A DNA stretch of 64,000 nucleotides from Candidatus Tisiphia endosymbiont of Dioctria linearis (GCF_964026545.1 NZ_OZ032156.1:992001-1056000), one strand, 5' to 3'; numbered from the stretch's first letter, positions 36,047-45,398 are shown. A program made the numbers and translations. The notes: generated from the letters alone by a model not told the origin.

Positions 36047-36622
36047 CTATTTTGAATCTATCCAAGATATATTGCCATCTCGACGGTAATAAACTATATT
36101 AATACGATTAGTATTACTATTTTGAAACATTAAAGCAGGAAGGTTTTCAAGATCCATTTTCATAACGGCCTCACTTACTGATAAAGTTAATATTTCTACA
36201 GATTTTTCTGCGATAATTACAGGATTATCAGAGGCTGGTACATTATCTTCGTCTTCATGTTCATGAGGCGTTATAGTATATTTGACTGCTTTAGGTGCTG
36301 CCTCGGATATTTTAATTCTATCATGACGATCCTTGAGTTTAGATTTGTACTTTCTAAGCTGTTTTTCAAGGCGAGAAAGAGTGGTGTCAAATGCTGAATA
36401 TATGTCATCTGAAGCAGCATTACCTTTCAATACAATATGCCTGCCTGTGCCATCATTCATTACAATGTCACAAACCAGTTGGAATCCTTGTTTAGAGAAA
36501 TGCACGTTTGCACTCACTATAGTAGAAAAATACTTTTCTGCTACTTGCGTAGTACGACTTTTTACATAGTCTTGCAAAGAATTGCCAATAGAAATATGTT
36601 GACCTGATACTGATATTTGCAT
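36047..36622 (-). CDS. hpf: Ribosome hibernation promoting factor, long form
   Basis: 191 aa. The N-terminal ~100 residues (MQISVSGQHISIGNSLQDYV, HFSKQGFQLVCDIVMNDG) form the ribosome-binding domain; the C-terminal ~60 residues (ALMFQNSNTNRINIVYYRRD) are the dimerisation domain of long HPF, which makes 100S ribosomes. The ATG at 36622 is preceded by AAAAGGGGATTTT; the frame opens eight codons earlier but without homology there. Confidence 0.92.
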   Translation of the reverse strand: MQISVSGQHISIGNSLQDYVKSRTTQVAEKYFSTIVSANVHFSKQGFQLVCDIVMNDGTGRHIVLKGNAASDDIYSAFDTTLSRLEKQLRKYKSKLKDRHDRIKISEAAPKAVKYTITPHEHEDEDNVPASDNPVIIAEKSVEILTLSVSEAVMKMDLENLPALMFQNSNTNRINIVYYRRDGNISWIDSK

Positions 36623-36693
36623 AAAATCCCCTTTTAATTTAGTCAAGTTAAGCTAAAATATAATTAATTAGTTATCGCAGGCAGTCTCGTAGT

Positions 36694-36717
36694 ATACTCA
36701 AATCATTTGAGTATATA
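36694..36717. repeat. MITE family 2, minimal palindrome
   Basis: The two terminal repeats are fused, TATACTCAAATCATTTGAGTATA, with the whole interior missing. Probably an internally deleted element, about 70 bases before hpf. Confidence 0.6.
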
Positions 36718-36756
36718 CCCAACTATCTATACAACTACTGTATAATCATATGAATT

Positions 36757-36791
36757 TCAAGCCATTATTTTGAATTTTTATAATGGCTTGA
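36757..36791. repeat. Perfect 12-bp-stem hairpin
   Basis: TCAAGCCATTAT and ATAATGGCTTGA pair exactly around an 11-base loop. There is no T run and no other copy was seen. It lies in the 315-base spacer upstream of hpf that otherwise holds only the family-2 palindrome. Confidence 0.55.
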
Positions 36792-36937
36792 TAATTGCTT
36801 TAGCTAAAATATAAGCCCTAGAACTTACTTTAAGCTATTTGTGCTAGTTGATATTCAACTAAAAGGCGAGATCATAGTCGTAATTTTACCTAAATTATAA
36901 CATATTTGTTATAGTATTTTATAGATAAAAAATATGT

Positions 36938-37312
36938 CTATTGTTTTGTTTTAAATGATGGTTTTTTATTTTTACTATCTACTGAATTTTGTTGTGATTG
37001 CTTCCTAAAACTAGATTTACTCCTATGTAGTCTTATAATTTCCTTGGTTACTCTTACCACAAAAGATGGTTCAATATCACCTTCCATACAAGTTGTCTTA
37101 AAAGATTCGCCGTCACCAAAAATCCATGATTTTGCTTCTTGTTCTAGCTTTTTTGCAGCACGGAGTTCTGATATATTGGTTGCATCAATAATTGCCTGAG
37201 TAATAATAGCTTTACGTAACATGACATCAGGTGAATTAGTGTATGATTTAAGGCGTTCAAATGGGGATGGGAACTTAATAACATTAGAAGATATATTTAC
37301 TTTATTTACCAT
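36938..37312 (-). CDS. Conserved hypothetical protein, phage-like domain
   Basis: 124 aa. The central ~60 residues (RKAIITQAIIDATNIS, then EQEAKSWIFGDGESFKTTCM and EPSFVVRVTKEI) resemble a small domain seen in phage and rickettsial proteins with the pattern AI-QAI-D...A--WIF---..F..C....--P-.V. The tail is basic and low in complexity (KSSFRKQSQQNSVDSKNKKP), suggesting nucleic acid contact. Function unknown. It stands alone. Confidence 0.6.
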   Translation of the reverse strand: MVNKVNISSNVIKFPSPFERLKSYTNSPDVMLRKAIITQAIIDATNISELRAAKKLEQEAKSWIFGDGESFKTTCMEGDIEPSFVVRVTKEIIRLHRSKSSFRKQSQQNSVDSKNKKPSFKTKQ

Positions 37313-37340
37313 AAATTTATTACCATTATATTGATTTTAA

Positions 37341-37364
37341 TTAGGTTCTGCATGCAGAACCTAA
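37341..37364. repeat. Perfect 24-bp palindrome upstream of the phage-like gene
   Basis: TTAGGTTCTGCATGCAGAACCTAA is its own reverse complement. The tips resemble family-4 elements (AGGTTCTG/AGGCTCTG). It lies about 30 bases before the start of the minus-strand gene at 37312, so it could be an operator or a collapsed element. Confidence 0.5.
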
Positions 37365-37566
37365 GAAGTATAATGATTTTTATGGTTGTACTAATAGTTT
37401 CGAGATAAAAATTTATAAATATTTTAAACTATCTTAATATTTATAGATATATGTGGTAAAATGATTTGAATAATTGAAACGAAAAATAAAGGGATGTTGT
37501 ACTGAGATTCTATCGGATATGGTTTGAAATAGTAGGAAAATTATAATCTTTAGTAGTAAATATATT

Positions 37567-37602
37567 GTGAGCGTTCACGGTTTTTTTTTCGTAAACACTC
37601 AC
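37567..37602. repeat. MITE family 3, minimal 36-bp copy
   Basis: GTGAGCGTTCACGG, a T run, then CGTAAACACTCAC: both ends of the family-3 element with the interior lost. On the minus strand it provides the TGA stop of yciB. Confidence 0.75.
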
Positions 37603-38147
37603 GTGTCATCTGTTGAATCTGGCAGTTTGTTCTTTAAGATAAAAGGTATTTGTAGCAATAGGAAAACGAACATCATAGGTATTGCTCCAAATATTTTAAA
37701 TATAACCCATGTAGATTCTGCAAAATTACGCCATATTATTTCATTTAATACTGCCATGAACAAGAGGAAAGCTGCGGTTCTATAGCTTAAAATATTCCAA
37801 TTTTTATCTTCAAGTTGAATAAAATGATTAAACATATATTTCATAAATGCCTTATTTCTTACTGCACTGATAAAAAATGTCCCACCAAAAATTAAATATA
37901 GAATAGTTGGCTTGATCTTGATATACATAGAGTTACCACTGATCAAAACTATACTAGCTGAGACTAATAACACTCCAGAAGATATTAATAATGATCTTGA
38001 AACTTTGCCTTCTATAAAATAACACAAACTAACGCAAATAATTGAAGTAATAAGTATATATAACGTTGCACTTTGCATGCTACCGCCATAAAAATAGCCA
38101 ATAAAAAACGCTATAAGCGGAGCAATTTCTGATAAAAAATTAAGCAT
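37599..38147 (-). CDS. yciB: YciB/IspZ-type inner membrane septation protein
   Basis: 182 aa, five to six membrane segments. Conserved blocks: FLSEIAPLIAFFIGYFYGG at the N-terminus, PTILYLIFGGTFF, and the LNEIIWRNFAESTWVIFK motif near residue 140. Involved in cell envelope/septum maintenance. The stop codon (37599-37601) lies inside a minimal family-3 element, so the last residues may not be ancestral. Last gene of a probable five-gene leftward run that begins at slt. Confidence 0.88.
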   Translation of the reverse strand: MLNFLSEIAPLIAFFIGYFYGGSMQSATLYILITSIICVSLCYFIEGKVSRSLLISSGVLLVSASIVLISGNSMYIKIKPTILYLIFGGTFFISAVRNKAFMKYMFNHFIQLEDKNWNILSYRTAAFLLFMAVLNEIIWRNFAESTWVIFKIFGAIPMMFVFLLLQIPFILKNKLPDSTDDT

Positions 38148-38170
38148 AAATTAGGTTTATTTCTCTGTTA

Positions 38171-38986
38171 CTAGTTTTTTGTGCATCTGATTTTTATTTG
38201 TATGAAGATATTAATTAATCCTAGAGTACAAATATAAAAAATGACTTGTAAGCCATTAGGCTTAGCAATATATCCAGTAATCATATTTAGAAATTTACCA
38301 TAAATGCTGTTATCAGAAACTAGCCATGAGCTATCCCAAAGCTGGTCGGGCAGAATAGTAATAATTCCTGAAGAGGTTAATATACCAGCCGCTTCTGCTG
38401 CAAAGCCACTGGCAATAAGCATTAGTAAAATTGAAGATATACGAAATATATATTGTTGGTTTGCTAATTTTATAAAACCTAAATATATAACAATACCAAG
38501 TGTTAGTCCGCTAACCATACCAATAATTAACCCTAGTAGATAACTATTAGCGTCAATTACTTCAACTGAGGAAATACTGTAAACTAATAAAATAATTTCC
38601 ATTCCTTCTCGAAGAATAGTTGCTGCAACAATCAATATTAGCATTATATAACTACTATCGCCGCTACTAATCTTTACAGACAAATCATTAAGATGTCGCT
38701 TTATCTTAATACCATAACCTTGCATCCATACTATGGTCCAACCAATTAACACAACTGTTAGTAAAATAACTCCAGAATTGAATATCTCATCACCCATACC
38801 ACTAAATGATATGGATATAGTGCGAGTGAAGAACGCGAATAATGCAGCAGATACTGTGCCAAGCATAACTCCAGCAATTATATAAATTCTAGATTTTTCT
38901 AATTGTTTTGTTACGGCAAGTATTACCCCAAGCAACAAAGCTATTTCCAGACATTCTCTAAATACTACTAACGCTATTTTAAACAT
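38171..38986 (-). CDS. FTR1-family iron permease (EfeU-like)
   Basis: 271 aa, seven membrane segments. The two REXXE motifs that bind ferric iron are intact: FRECLEIALL (first helix) and LREGMEIILL (fourth helix). In EfeUOB systems the permease works with a periplasmic cupredoxin-type EfeO; a cupredoxin gene lies directly upstream here, but no EfeB peroxidase or EfeO M75 peptidase domain is seen. Iron or another metal uptake is inferred. Confidence 0.88.
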   Translation of the reverse strand: MFKIALVVFRECLEIALLLGVILAVTKQLEKSRIYIIAGVMLGTVSAALFAFFTRTISISFSGMGDEIFNSGVILLTVVLIGWTIVWMQGYGIKIKRHLNDLSVKISSGDSSYIMLILIVAATILREGMEIILLVYSISSVEVIDANSYLLGLIIGMVSGLTLGIVIYLGFIKLANQQYIFRISSILLMLIASGFAAEAAGILTSSGIITILPDQLWDSSWLVSDNSIYGKFLNMITGYIAKPNGLQVIFYICTLGLINIFIQIKIRCTKN

Positions 38987-39003
38987 TTAAACCATAAATA
39001 AAT

Positions 39004-39378
39004 TTAATTAATAATGAGAACCCCTTGAGCCGTCTCTTGGTGAAAATCTCCGAAGAAATCATATTTACCAGGAGCTAAAGGGGCAAGTATTATATTTATA
39101 GAGTCATTTGGCATAATGATCTTTTCGCGGTGCAGATCATGACTTTCAAACTCCTCTACAGTATTATCTCGGTTATGGATAATAAAACGAATTTTCTTAC
39201 CACTAGGTACTGTAATAACATCAGGCTCAAATCTATGGTTTTTTATGACTGTTACAATTTCTAACATAGTATTATCTACATTATTTTCAGATTCAACTTT
39301 ATTATTAATTATAAAAATTATTATTCCTAATAATAGAACAACGCCTATAAAGAGTCCAATGGTAGCTTTTCTTTTCAT
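39004..39378 (-). CDS. Membrane-anchored cupredoxin-domain protein
   Basis: 124 aa. One N-terminal helix (about residues 8-26) anchors a periplasmic cupredoxin fold (about 38-124: VTVIKNHRFEPDVITVPSGK, IRFIIHNRD, APLAPGKYDFFGDFH). It resembles the N-terminal domain of EfeO. The usual copper Cys is absent; possible ligands are His and acidic residues (NHRFEP, EEFESHD). Placed 17 bases upstream of the FTR1 permease. Confidence 0.75.
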   Translation of the reverse strand: MKRKATIGLFIGVVLLLGIIIFIINNKVESENNVDNTMLEIVTVIKNHRFEPDVITVPSGKKIRFIIHNRDNTVEEFESHDLHREKIIMPNDSINIILAPLAPGKYDFFGDFHQETAQGVLIIN

Positions 39379-39382
39379 AATT

Positions 39383-39490
39383 TTAACTCGAAAGCTTTAT
39401 TAAAGTTACAAAATACACTAATATAATCATAATCACAAGTATATATAGCAGAGTATAGTTTTTTTGTTTCTTATTTTTTGATAATTTCAT
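39383..39490 (-). CDS. 35-residue single-span membrane protein
   Basis: Basic N-terminus MKLSKNKKQKNYT followed by one membrane helix (LLYILVIMIILVYFVTLIKL) and SS. It has a strong ribosome binding site (AGGAAGG, about six bases before ATG) and ends four bases before the cupredoxin start. The LVYFVTLIKL end resembles short CoxF-like proteins found near cytochrome oxidase genes in alphaproteobacteria, but no cox gene is here. Position suggests a partner of the metal-uptake genes. Confidence 0.6.
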   Translation of the reverse strand: MKLSKNKKQKNYTLLYILVIMIILVYFVTLIKLSS

Positions 39491-39530
39491 AAGTATCCTT
39501 CCTAAATTATACAATATAATTGTATTACCA

Positions 39531-41480
39531 CTAAGTTAAAAGATCTTGTTTTAATTTTAAATTATTATTTTTATTAATTATAGTCCTATAAACTTGTATA
39601 TTTTCCAACACACGCTGCACATAATTCCTAGTGTGAGGATATGGTATTAGCTCAATCCAATCAATTACTTGCCATAAATTTTTTAGCTTTCGTGGATCAC
39701 CAAATAGATCAATCCACTTTGATATGGTATTAGGACCAGCGTTATAAGATGCGATAGTTAGAATATATGACCCATCAAATCGTTGTAACAGTGTTTTTAA
39801 ATAATTGCTACCTAGCATAATATTATATTCAGGATCAGTGGTTAGTTTTTTAATGTTACATTGATGATTAAGAGATTCTGCAGTATCACAGGCAGCAGCT
39901 TTTTCAAGTTGCATTAGCCCATGACCTTTAGCGTCATTAATGGTGTATTGATTAAAACCCGATTCATGTCTGATAATACTATATGTTAAAGCTTTCTCTA
40001 CAGGAGAGGTTTTTACTGCCTTTATATGCGTGATAGGGAAAGCATAATCTTTAATAAAAACATGATATTGACAAGCGATTCTTGCTATTTCTACCATATG
40101 GAAAATATTATCATAGCTACTAATTAGCTTAGTAATTAATAAAATTTCAGATGGCTCTGATGATTTTCTAATAGCCGTATCAGCATATAAAAAAGCTAAA
40201 CTATACTTACCATATTTAATTAAATGTTTTATGGCTCTAATAATTTCACTATTTTCCAAATTAGGCTTAATGGACTTAGGTTTTTGTGGTAGAATTAAGT
40301 GATTCGTTTTAAGCTCAATATTTGCCAACTGCCCATAAAAACGATCAGAATATTTAGCCGCCATATTATAAAATTTATTTGCTTGTTTTAAATCCCCTTT
40401 TGCTTGATATGTTCTAGCTAGCCAATATTGTCCCCTTGATATACTTAATGGCTTTGTTGCAAGTTTCATAAATTTATTAAAATGACTTAAAGCAAGGTCA
40501 GGCTTATCTAAGAATCTAAGAGCAAGCCAACCACTAAGCCACTCTGCTTCTCTGATATATTCATGGCTTACAGCAAGAGGTATAGTAATTGTTTTATAGC
40601 TATTGGCAAAATCTTTTTGGTCAATAAATTCTCTGGCGTAATAGGATTGTAGGCGACCCCAACGGGCAGAATGTATGTTATCTAGCTTAACTTTTTTAAA
40701 TAGAGTAATACTTTTGCTGGTGGGGATATCTTTTTTTTTGGAATCCAAATAGTGAAATAATAAAGCAGGAGTATAATATTTTTCTGATAGTTTTTGAAAA
40801 AGTTTTTCACTGTCACTGGACTGGTTTAGTATAGAAATTTGGGCAAGGAAATTTTGTTTATAGCCATTACTTACATAGTGCATATATTTTTTGGCACTAT
40901 TAATATCGGTTTCCCATAAATATTGATCAATTTTTTTCACATGCTCTTCTTCACGTAATATATTTTTGAAATTAGTTAAATATTGTTTTTCTTCTGGAGC
41001 AGTAAAGACGCCATAAATCCAACCATTTTTTATAATTTTTGCTAATTTCTGTTGATCTTTTATTAATTGTTTAGCAGCTAAAGCGTAGAACTTATGACCT
41101 AAAGGCGTGATTGGTTCGTTTTTATTAAACCAGTTTATGATTAAAGTTTTGTCTGTATCGTAATTTAGATATTGTTCAGCTCTCTCCTTTAGTTTGTTGA
41201 TATGTGGCCAGTGGGGATTATCTTGTATGAATTTTATTACCGATGCAAAATTATTCTTTTTATAATTTTGGTCTAAGAACTGTTGAGACATGACAATTTT
41301 GATTAAAGCTTGATCTTTTGAAGCTTTTGCCATCTTTTCACAATCTTGCCATTCTTTGTTGTCTAGATGGGTAAAAGTGTTTTTAATAAAAGTATCTTTA
41401 TCATAGATCAATGCCATTGACTCTGATGTTAATAGTTCTAGAATGATTAAAATCATTGACAGTATTGTCTGAATTCTCAT
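39531..41480 (-). CDS. slt: Soluble lytic murein transglycosylase
   Basis: 649 aa. A signal peptide (about residues 1-23) is followed by a long helical superhelix (about 30-470, including QYWLARTYQAKGDLKQANKF, TPR-like) and a C-terminal lysozyme-like domain with catalytic Glu in IIRHESGFNQ, GLMQLEKAAACD and IASYNAGPNTISKW. It cleaves glycan strands to anhydromuropeptides. First gene of the leftward run. The organism therefore remodels peptidoglycan. Confidence 0.92.
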   Translation of the reverse strand: MRIQTILSMILIILELLTSESMALIYDKDTFIKNTFTHLDNKEWQDCEKMAKASKDQALIKIVMSQQFLDQNYKKNNFASVIKFIQDNPHWPHINKLKERAEQYLNYDTDKTLIINWFNKNEPITPLGHKFYALAAKQLIKDQQKLAKIIKNGWIYGVFTAPEEKQYLTNFKNILREEEHVKKIDQYLWETDINSAKKYMHYVSNGYKQNFLAQISILNQSSDSEKLFQKLSEKYYTPALLFHYLDSKKKDIPTSKSITLFKKVKLDNIHSARWGRLQSYYAREFIDQKDFANSYKTITIPLAVSHEYIREAEWLSGWLALRFLDKPDLALSHFNKFMKLATKPLSISRGQYWLARTYQAKGDLKQANKFYNMAAKYSDRFYGQLANIELKTNHLILPQKPKSIKPNLENSEIIRAIKHLIKYGKYSLAFLYADTAIRKSSEPSEILLITKLISSYDNIFHMVEIARIACQYHVFIKDYAFPITHIKAVKTSPVEKALTYSIIRHESGFNQYTINDAKGHGLMQLEKAAACDTAESLNHQCNIKKLTTDPEYNIMLGSNYLKTLLQRFDGSYILTIASYNAGPNTISKWIDLFGDPRKLKNLWQVIDWIELIPYPHTRNYVQRVLENIQVYRTIINKNNNLKLKQDLLT

Positions 41481-41521
41481 AATCGGCAGTATGTAAATTA
41501 TAATTATTATAAGGTGTTATT

Positions 41522-42451
41522 ATGAATAGAGCATTTGTCTTTCCAGGTCAAGGATCGCAAGTAGTTGGTATGGGAAAAGAGTTTTATGATAATTTTCAAG
41601 TAGCAAGAGAGACCTTTGAAATTGTCGATGATACTCTTGGCAGAAAATTAAGTCATATTATCTTTAATGGATCAAGTGAAGATTTGACTTTAACAATTAA
41701 TGCCCAACCGGTACTAATGACCATCTCTATGGCAATAGTGAATGTTATTAAACAACAAACAAATAGCAATATTAGTAATCTGTGTTCATATGTTGCTGGT
41801 CATTCTTTAGGAGAATATAGTGCATTATGTGCAGCAGAAAGTATAAATCTACAAGTAACTACCGAATTGCTAGCGGTACGTAGTAAGTCCATGCAAGAAG
41901 CCTATCCGCTAGGTGAAGGTTTAATGGCAGCATGTATAGGCATTCCTCTGGAAAAGCTGGAAGAGATTGTGAAAGAAATTACCAATTTTGATATAGCTAA
42001 CGATAATATAAAGGGGCAAATAGTAATTAGCGGTGAGATTATGGCAGTGCAGCGGGTAATGTCTATTGTAAAAGATTTAGGATACAAAGCTATTAAATTA
42101 AATGTAAGTAGTCCTTTTCATTGTAGTTTGATGAAGCCAGCAGAAGATAAAATGGCACAAGCTTTAGATAAAATAACAATTAACAAACCGTTTGTTCCGG
42201 TGGTACAAAACGTTACAGCCAAACCAACAACTAATCCTATAGAGATAAAGAAAAATTTAATCTCACAGATTTGTGGTAGAGTAAGGTGGCGTCAAACTTT
42301 AGATAAATTAGAAAATCTAGAAATAGAACAAATAGTTGAAATCGGTGCAGGTAAGGTTTTGACGAATATGCTGAAAAAAACTGACCATAAATTTAATTTG
42401 ATTAATGTTTGCACTATAGTAGAATTGGAAGAATTTCTTAAAATTGTATAG
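41522..42451 (+). CDS. fabD: Malonyl-CoA:ACP transacylase
   Basis: 309 aa. Loads malonate onto ACP for fatty acid synthesis. FVFPGQGSQVVGMGKEF at the N-terminus, catalytic Ser95 in GHSLGEYSAL and the catalytic His in SSPFHCSLMKP are all present. Divergent from slt with a 41-base spacer; ATAAGGTGTTATT precedes the ATG. Confidence 0.95.
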   Translation: MNRAFVFPGQGSQVVGMGKEFYDNFQVARETFEIVDDTLGRKLSHIIFNGSSEDLTLTINAQPVLMTISMAIVNVIKQQTNSNISNLCSYVAGHSLGEYSALCAAESINLQVTTELLAVRSKSMQEAYPLGEGLMAACIGIPLEKLEEIVKEITNFDIANDNIKGQIVISGEIMAVQRVMSIVKDLGYKAIKLNVSSPFHCSLMKPAEDKMAQALDKITINKPFVPVVQNVTAKPTTNPIEIKKNLISQICGRVRWRQTLDKLENLEIEQIVEIGAGKVLTNMLKKTDHKFNLINVCTIVELEEFLKIV

Positions 42452-42567
42452 TTAGGAAAGTGATTAGAAGTGAGCATTCTTATCCAAGACGTCATTGAGA
42501 GACCATGTAATGGTCGAAATAATGACAATATGGGGGCAGATGATTACAATTAAAGAGTGGGGAATTA

Positions 42568-42846
42568 ATGCCAAAAGTCATTACAGTAACAGATATGGCG
42601 CGATCTTTTTCAGACATTATTGGACGAGTGCATTATCAAGGAGAAAGTTTTGATATTAAAAAAGGAACAAGTATAGTGGCAAGGCTAGTACCAACACAAA
42701 ACAAGCCGACGCTTACGTTGGGCGAATTAAATGAATTTTTTGAGAATGGACCACATTTATCAGAAGAGGAGATATTGAAATTTGAACAAGAAATTGCTAA
42801 GGTAAAAAAAATGAAAATTAAAGGAGATATAATTAAATGGGATTAG
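42568..42846 (+). CDS. Phd/VapB-type antitoxin
   Basis: 92 aa. N-terminal Phd-like DNA-binding domain (VTDMARSFSDIIGRVHYQGE, FDIKKGTSIVARLVP) and an acidic toxin-binding tail (LSEEEILKFEQEI). Its 3' end overlaps the PIN toxin gene by ten bases and carries that gene's AAGGAG ribosome binding site. The antitoxin is intact although its partner is frameshifted. A REP fragment lies just upstream. Confidence 0.82.
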   Translation: MPKVITVTDMARSFSDIIGRVHYQGESFDIKKGTSIVARLVPTQNKPTLTLGELNEFFENGPHLSEEEILKFEQEIAKVKKMKIKGDIIKWD

Positions 42847-43252
42847 TAATTGATAGTTCTGTAATTATAGCACTGGAAAGAAAAAAACTTAATTTTTCTC
42901 AATTTAATATTAGTCAGACAATATATATTAGTAGCATTACGGTAACTGAGTTATTAATAGGGGCAAATAGGGCAAATACAGAAGAGAGGCGTATAAAAAA
43001 GTCCGCTTTTGTAGAGCATATAATATAATTAGTACAATTGCCGTTATACCTTTTGGTACTGAAGAAGCGAGAGTATACGCACAGATTTTAAATAATTTAT
43101 TCATGGAAAATATAACGCTGGGGTCTCATGATGCAATTATTGCAGCATATGCAATAGCAAATGGTCATTCTGTATTAACTTTAAATGTACGGGATTTTAA
43201 AAGAATAAAAGGGCTGGAAGTGTTGGAAGTACAAGATGAACAGTTAGGGTAA
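42837..43252 (+). pseudogene. PIN-domain toxin (VapC type), frameshifted
   Basis: The first 63 codons read MGLVIDSSVIIALERKK... TELLIGANRAN and stop after VEHII. A second frame continues the same domain, ISTIAVIPFGTEEARVYAQI, then LGSHDAIIAAYAIANGHSVL and TLNVRDFKRIKGL. All PIN acidic residues exist across both frames. The shift falls in CATATAATATAATTAG near 43020 and is explained by gain of one AT. Probably a dead toxin; a sequencing error cannot be excluded. Confidence 0.8.
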
Positions 43253-43568
43253 GTCAATTACTTAAGACCAATATGTTGAGCATATATGATGGATAGTAGA
43301 CTGAAAAATCAAGACGTCATGGCTCAGAGCCGCTTTGCGGCAACGCGGCAATCCAAAAATGATCATGAATGGATTGCTTCAATGCTACTAAAGTAGCTCC
43401 TCGCAATGACGGTTGTGAGGTTAGATTGCTTCTTGGCTCACGCCTTCTCGCAATGACACCTTGTATTTAGTGTTAAAATAAAAATCTGCTATAATTTAGA
43501 TTTTTTTCATTTATTATAATCAAATTCAGTTATAATCACAACTTAATTCAAAAACTAAGAAATACAAC
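43253..43568. other. Spacer with REP-like repeats upstream of nrdA
   Basis: About 315 bases without a gene. REP-like units lie at about 43315-43375 (CAGAGCCGCTTTGCGGCAAC) and 43375-43460 (GGATTGCTTCAATGCTACTA ... CGCAATGAC). The AT-rich last 100 bases should hold the nrdA promoter. Confidence 0.6.
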
Positions 43569-45398
43569 ATGACAACGCAAGCAAATACTAAATTTCCTAT
43601 AGAAATTGACAAGAAACGAGATAATTTATTGACTAATTTTGGTAAAGCCGTCCTAAAGGATAGGTACTTATTAGCCGGAGAGGATTTTCAGGATTTATTC
43701 GCTAGAGTTGCTAGCTACTATGCTGATAATACCCAACATGCCCAGCAATTATATGAGTATATAAGCAAGCTGTGGTTTATGCCAGCCACTCCAGTTCTTA
43801 GTAATGGTGGAACTGATAGAGGGATGCCTATTTCTTGTTTTTTGAATGAAACAGATGATAGTTTAGAAGGTATTATAGACCTTTGGACGGAGAATGTTTG
43901 GTTAGCCTCGCGTGGTGGTGGTATAGGAAGCTACTGGGGCAACGTTCGTTCGATTAATGAGGAAATTAAAGGCAAAGGCACTTCTTCTGGCATTATTCCA
44001 TTTGTCAAAGTTGTGGATTCTATGACCTTAGCTATTTCCCAAGGATCAATTAGACGTGGTAGTGCTGCTATATACTTACCAATTGACCATCCAGAAATTG
44101 AGGAATTTATCGATTTAAGACGTCATACAGGTGGTGATACTAATCGTAAAGCTTTGAACATTCATCATGGTATAGCTGTAACAGATGCCTTTATGCGAGC
44201 AGTAGAAAATGATGAGGATTTTTCTTTAATTAGCCCTGATACTAAAAAAGTTGTACGGGTAGTTAAGGCAAGAGAGATATGGGTGAAGTTATTAACTACT
44301 AGAATAGAAACTGGAGAACCTTACATAATATTTATTGATACTATCAATAAATATATTCCTGAACATCATAAAAAACTTGGGCTACAGGTAAAAACTTCAA
44401 ATCTTTGTAGTGAGATTACTTTACCAACTGGTATTGATCATTTGGGTAAAGCGAGAACTGCTGTTTGTTGCCTATCTTCGGTAAATTTAGAATATTTTGA
44501 TGATTGGCAAAATGATCCAGAGTTTATTCCTACCGCCATGCGTTTTCTAGATAATGTGCTTGAAGATTTTATCACTAAAGCCCCAAACACCATGGAGCGA
44601 GCAAAATATTCAGCCATGCGTGAACGTAGCGTAGGGTTAGGGGTTATGGGTTTTCACTCATTCTTACAATTAAAGGATGTACCGGTAGAATCAGTAATGG
44701 CAAAGGTTTGGAATAACCAAATATTTGAACATATTCATAAAGAAGTTGATAGAGCTTCCGTAATTTTATCTGATGAACGTGGGGCTTGTCCTGATGCAGA
44801 TGAAGTAGGTAGTAAAGAGCGTTTTAGTAATAAAACAGCTATTGCTCCCACAGCATCAATCTCAATTATTGCTGGTAATAGTTCGCCTGGAATTGAACCA
44901 TTTGTTGCTAATAGTTTTATTCAAAAGACTCTTACCGGATCTTTTAATGTACGTAACAAATATTTAGAAAAATTATTAAGTAGCAAAGGCTTTAATAATG
45001 ATCAAGTTTGGTCATCAATTGCCACGCATGAAGGCTCGGTTCAACATTTAACTTTTTTATCTGCTCATGAAAAAGAGGTTTTTAAAACGGCACATGAGAT
45101 TGATCAAAATTGGCTTATTGATTTAGCAGCAGATAGGACGCCACATATTTCGCAATCTCAATCTCTAAATCTTTTCTTAGCAGGTAATGTAAGTAAGATG
45201 TACTTAAATAATATCCATTTTAGAGCCTGGAAAAAAGGAGTAAAGAGTTTATATTATTGTAGATCAACCTCAATTCAAAGACCCGATAAAGTATCACACG
45301 ATGTCAAGAAAGTAGATTTTAAAGATATTGAAATAGCTAATAAGAAAAAACAAGAAGAAGAGTCTTCTAAATATGATGAGTGTTTAGCCTGTCAATAA
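43569..45398 (+). CDS. nrdA: Ribonucleotide reductase class Ia, alpha subunit
   Basis: 609 aa. Reduces ribonucleoside diphosphates. Active-site regions: PATPVLSNGGTDRGMPISC (redox Cys), SNLCSEITLP with N-x-C-x-E, CCLSSVNLEYFDD, and the C-terminal shuttle cysteines in DECLACQ. It lacks the long N-terminal ATP-cone of E. coli NrdA, so the dATP-dependent activity control may be missing. nrdB follows after a 240-base repeat-rich spacer. Confidence 0.95.
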   Translation: MTTQANTKFPIEIDKKRDNLLTNFGKAVLKDRYLLAGEDFQDLFARVASYYADNTQHAQQLYEYISKLWFMPATPVLSNGGTDRGMPISCFLNETDDSLEGIIDLWTENVWLASRGGGIGSYWGNVRSINEEIKGKGTSSGIIPFVKVVDSMTLAISQGSIRRGSAAIYLPIDHPEIEEFIDLRRHTGGDTNRKALNIHHGIAVTDAFMRAVENDEDFSLISPDTKKVVRVVKAREIWVKLLTTRIETGEPYIIFIDTINKYIPEHHKKLGLQVKTSNLCSEITLPTGIDHLGKARTAVCCLSSVNLEYFDDWQNDPEFIPTAMRFLDNVLEDFITKAPNTMERAKYSAMRERSVGLGVMGFHSFLQLKDVPVESVMAKVWNNQIFEHIHKEVDRASVILSDERGACPDADEVGSKERFSNKTAIAPTASISIIAGNSSPGIEPFVANSFIQKTLTGSFNVRNKYLEKLLSSKGFNNDQVWSSIATHEGSVQHLTFLSAHEKEVFKTAHEIDQNWLIDLAADRTPHISQSQSLNLFLAGNVSKMYLNNIHFRAWKKGVKSLYYCRSTSIQRPDKVSHDVKKVDFKDIEIANKKKQEEESSKYDECLACQ

